In this document: positions 30,248-30,584 of the stretch, piece after piece | Layout of the letters: every line of letters starts with the position of its first letter | Position numbering within the stretch: position 1 is the first letter of the stretch | Source: a virus | IMG/VR virus record: IMGVR_UViG_3300025030_000332 | Location: 1 to 30,584 of that record | Direction: 5' to 3' (one strand) | DNA length: 30,584 nt | Translations under genes and position numbers: made by a program | Notes under the pieces: model-generated | Told to the model about the DNA's origin: nothing | Databases searched by the model: none | The model's input: only the letters and a program-made list of their open reading frames with translations

Positions 30248-30584
30248 ATGCCACCAGTAATTGACATTAGTATAGATACGGATAAGGCAGCCAGGAGAAA
30301 GAAGGCATTTCTTAACAGGCAGCGCGCCGCGCGAGAGAATTGTAAAAAGTCTACAGGGCCGAAAGACTGCTCGCTTGTTAAGTTTAACTCTCTCAAGCAT
30401 GGCCTTAAATCGAAGATGCCGGTTATTCCGGGCGAGGATCCGTTAGAACTGGAACGGCTGCGGGAATCAATATACGATAAGCTGAAACCGCAAAACGATA
30501 TAGAGGTACAGCTTGCGGAGCAGGTGGCGTTCGGATTTTGGAGGCTGCAACGCGGCTTACGCGCCGAACACTCTATATTGGAAA
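30248..30584 (+). CDS. Partial phage-associated protein with KSTGPK...LKHGL motif
   Basis: The ATG (30248-30250) is one base past the upstream stop, and the frame stays open to the window end (112 codons). It reads RRKKAFLNRQRAARENCKKSTGPKDCSLVKFNSLKHGLKSKMPVIPGEDPLELERLRESI, then EQVAFGFWRLQRGLRAEHSILE. The order NxxKSTGPKT, NxLKHGL, VxPGEDPxEFxxL, AxxxWRLxRxxR matches from memory a widespread family of unknown function in bacteria and phages. The C-terminus lies outside the window. Confidence 0.75.
   Translation, partial: MPPVIDISIDTDKAARRKKAFLNRQRAARENCKKSTGPKDCSLVKFNSLKHGLKSKMPVIPGEDPLELERLRESIYDKLKPQNDIEVQLAEQVAFGFWRLQRGLRAEHSILE

Noticed and set aside
1-30584. tRNA genes and integrase/attachment sites
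   Set aside because: No acceptor/T-loop pattern or integrase was seen while reading both strands, so no integration site or tRNA is claimed.

Overview
This window is a stretch of a double-stranded DNA tailed bacteriophage (or prophage) genome. It carries a large terminase subunit, a portal-like protein, a multisubunit-type RNA polymerase encoded as one polypeptide, phage sigma-like factors, a sliding clamp, a Rad52-like annealing protein, a free-standing HNH endonuclease and many small genes of no known function. Purine-rich Shine-Dalgarno sequences (GGAGG type) and TTGACA-type promoters point to a bacterial host. The host species cannot be read from the sequence.

Layout. Positions 1-13001 are transcribed leftwards (- strand) and hold replication, recombination, regulation and accessory genes. 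Apart from two small leftward genes at 15089-15241 and 14772-15092, everything from 13130 to the right end is rightward (+ strand): TerL, two conserved structural-type proteins, a small Cys-rich protein, the portal, the RNA polymerase, a sigma factor, and three further phage proteins. A perfect rho-independent terminator at 11664-11712 separates the leftward leader block (a 3D-domain cell-wall protein, a one-TM protein and a 55-residue coiled-coil protein) from the long leftward operon.

Three things stand out. (1) Positions 1059-2674 hold a phage-borne retron: a retron-type reverse transcriptase preceded by two diverged msr-msd-like RNA elements (2526-2674 and 2140-2318). Their long msd stems differ in sequence but both keep 13 perfect base pairs. 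A third structured element (2361-2500) lies between them, and small genes are coupled to the RT by an ATGA overlap. (2) Positions 19150-26601 encode a 2483-residue beta-beta' RNA polymerase fusion with the catalytic DxDGD motif. A 432-residue LAGLIDADG intein interrupts the invariant beta WEGYNYEDAI-like motif. A sigma-70 family protein follows 52 bases later. (3) Three rightward promoters share TTGACA, a 16-base spacer ending in YCGAA, and TANATT. They may be the recognition signal of this phage transcription system.

A plausible reading is that the host polymerase or the phage polymerase with a phage sigma transcribes the rightward late block from the shared promoters. The leftward block would supply replication and recombination (clamp, SWIM-Rad52 annealase), a second sigma-4-type regulator, lysis-type proteins, and the retron as a possible inter-phage or host-interaction module. 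The functional links are inference; the gene and motif calls are read directly from the sequence.
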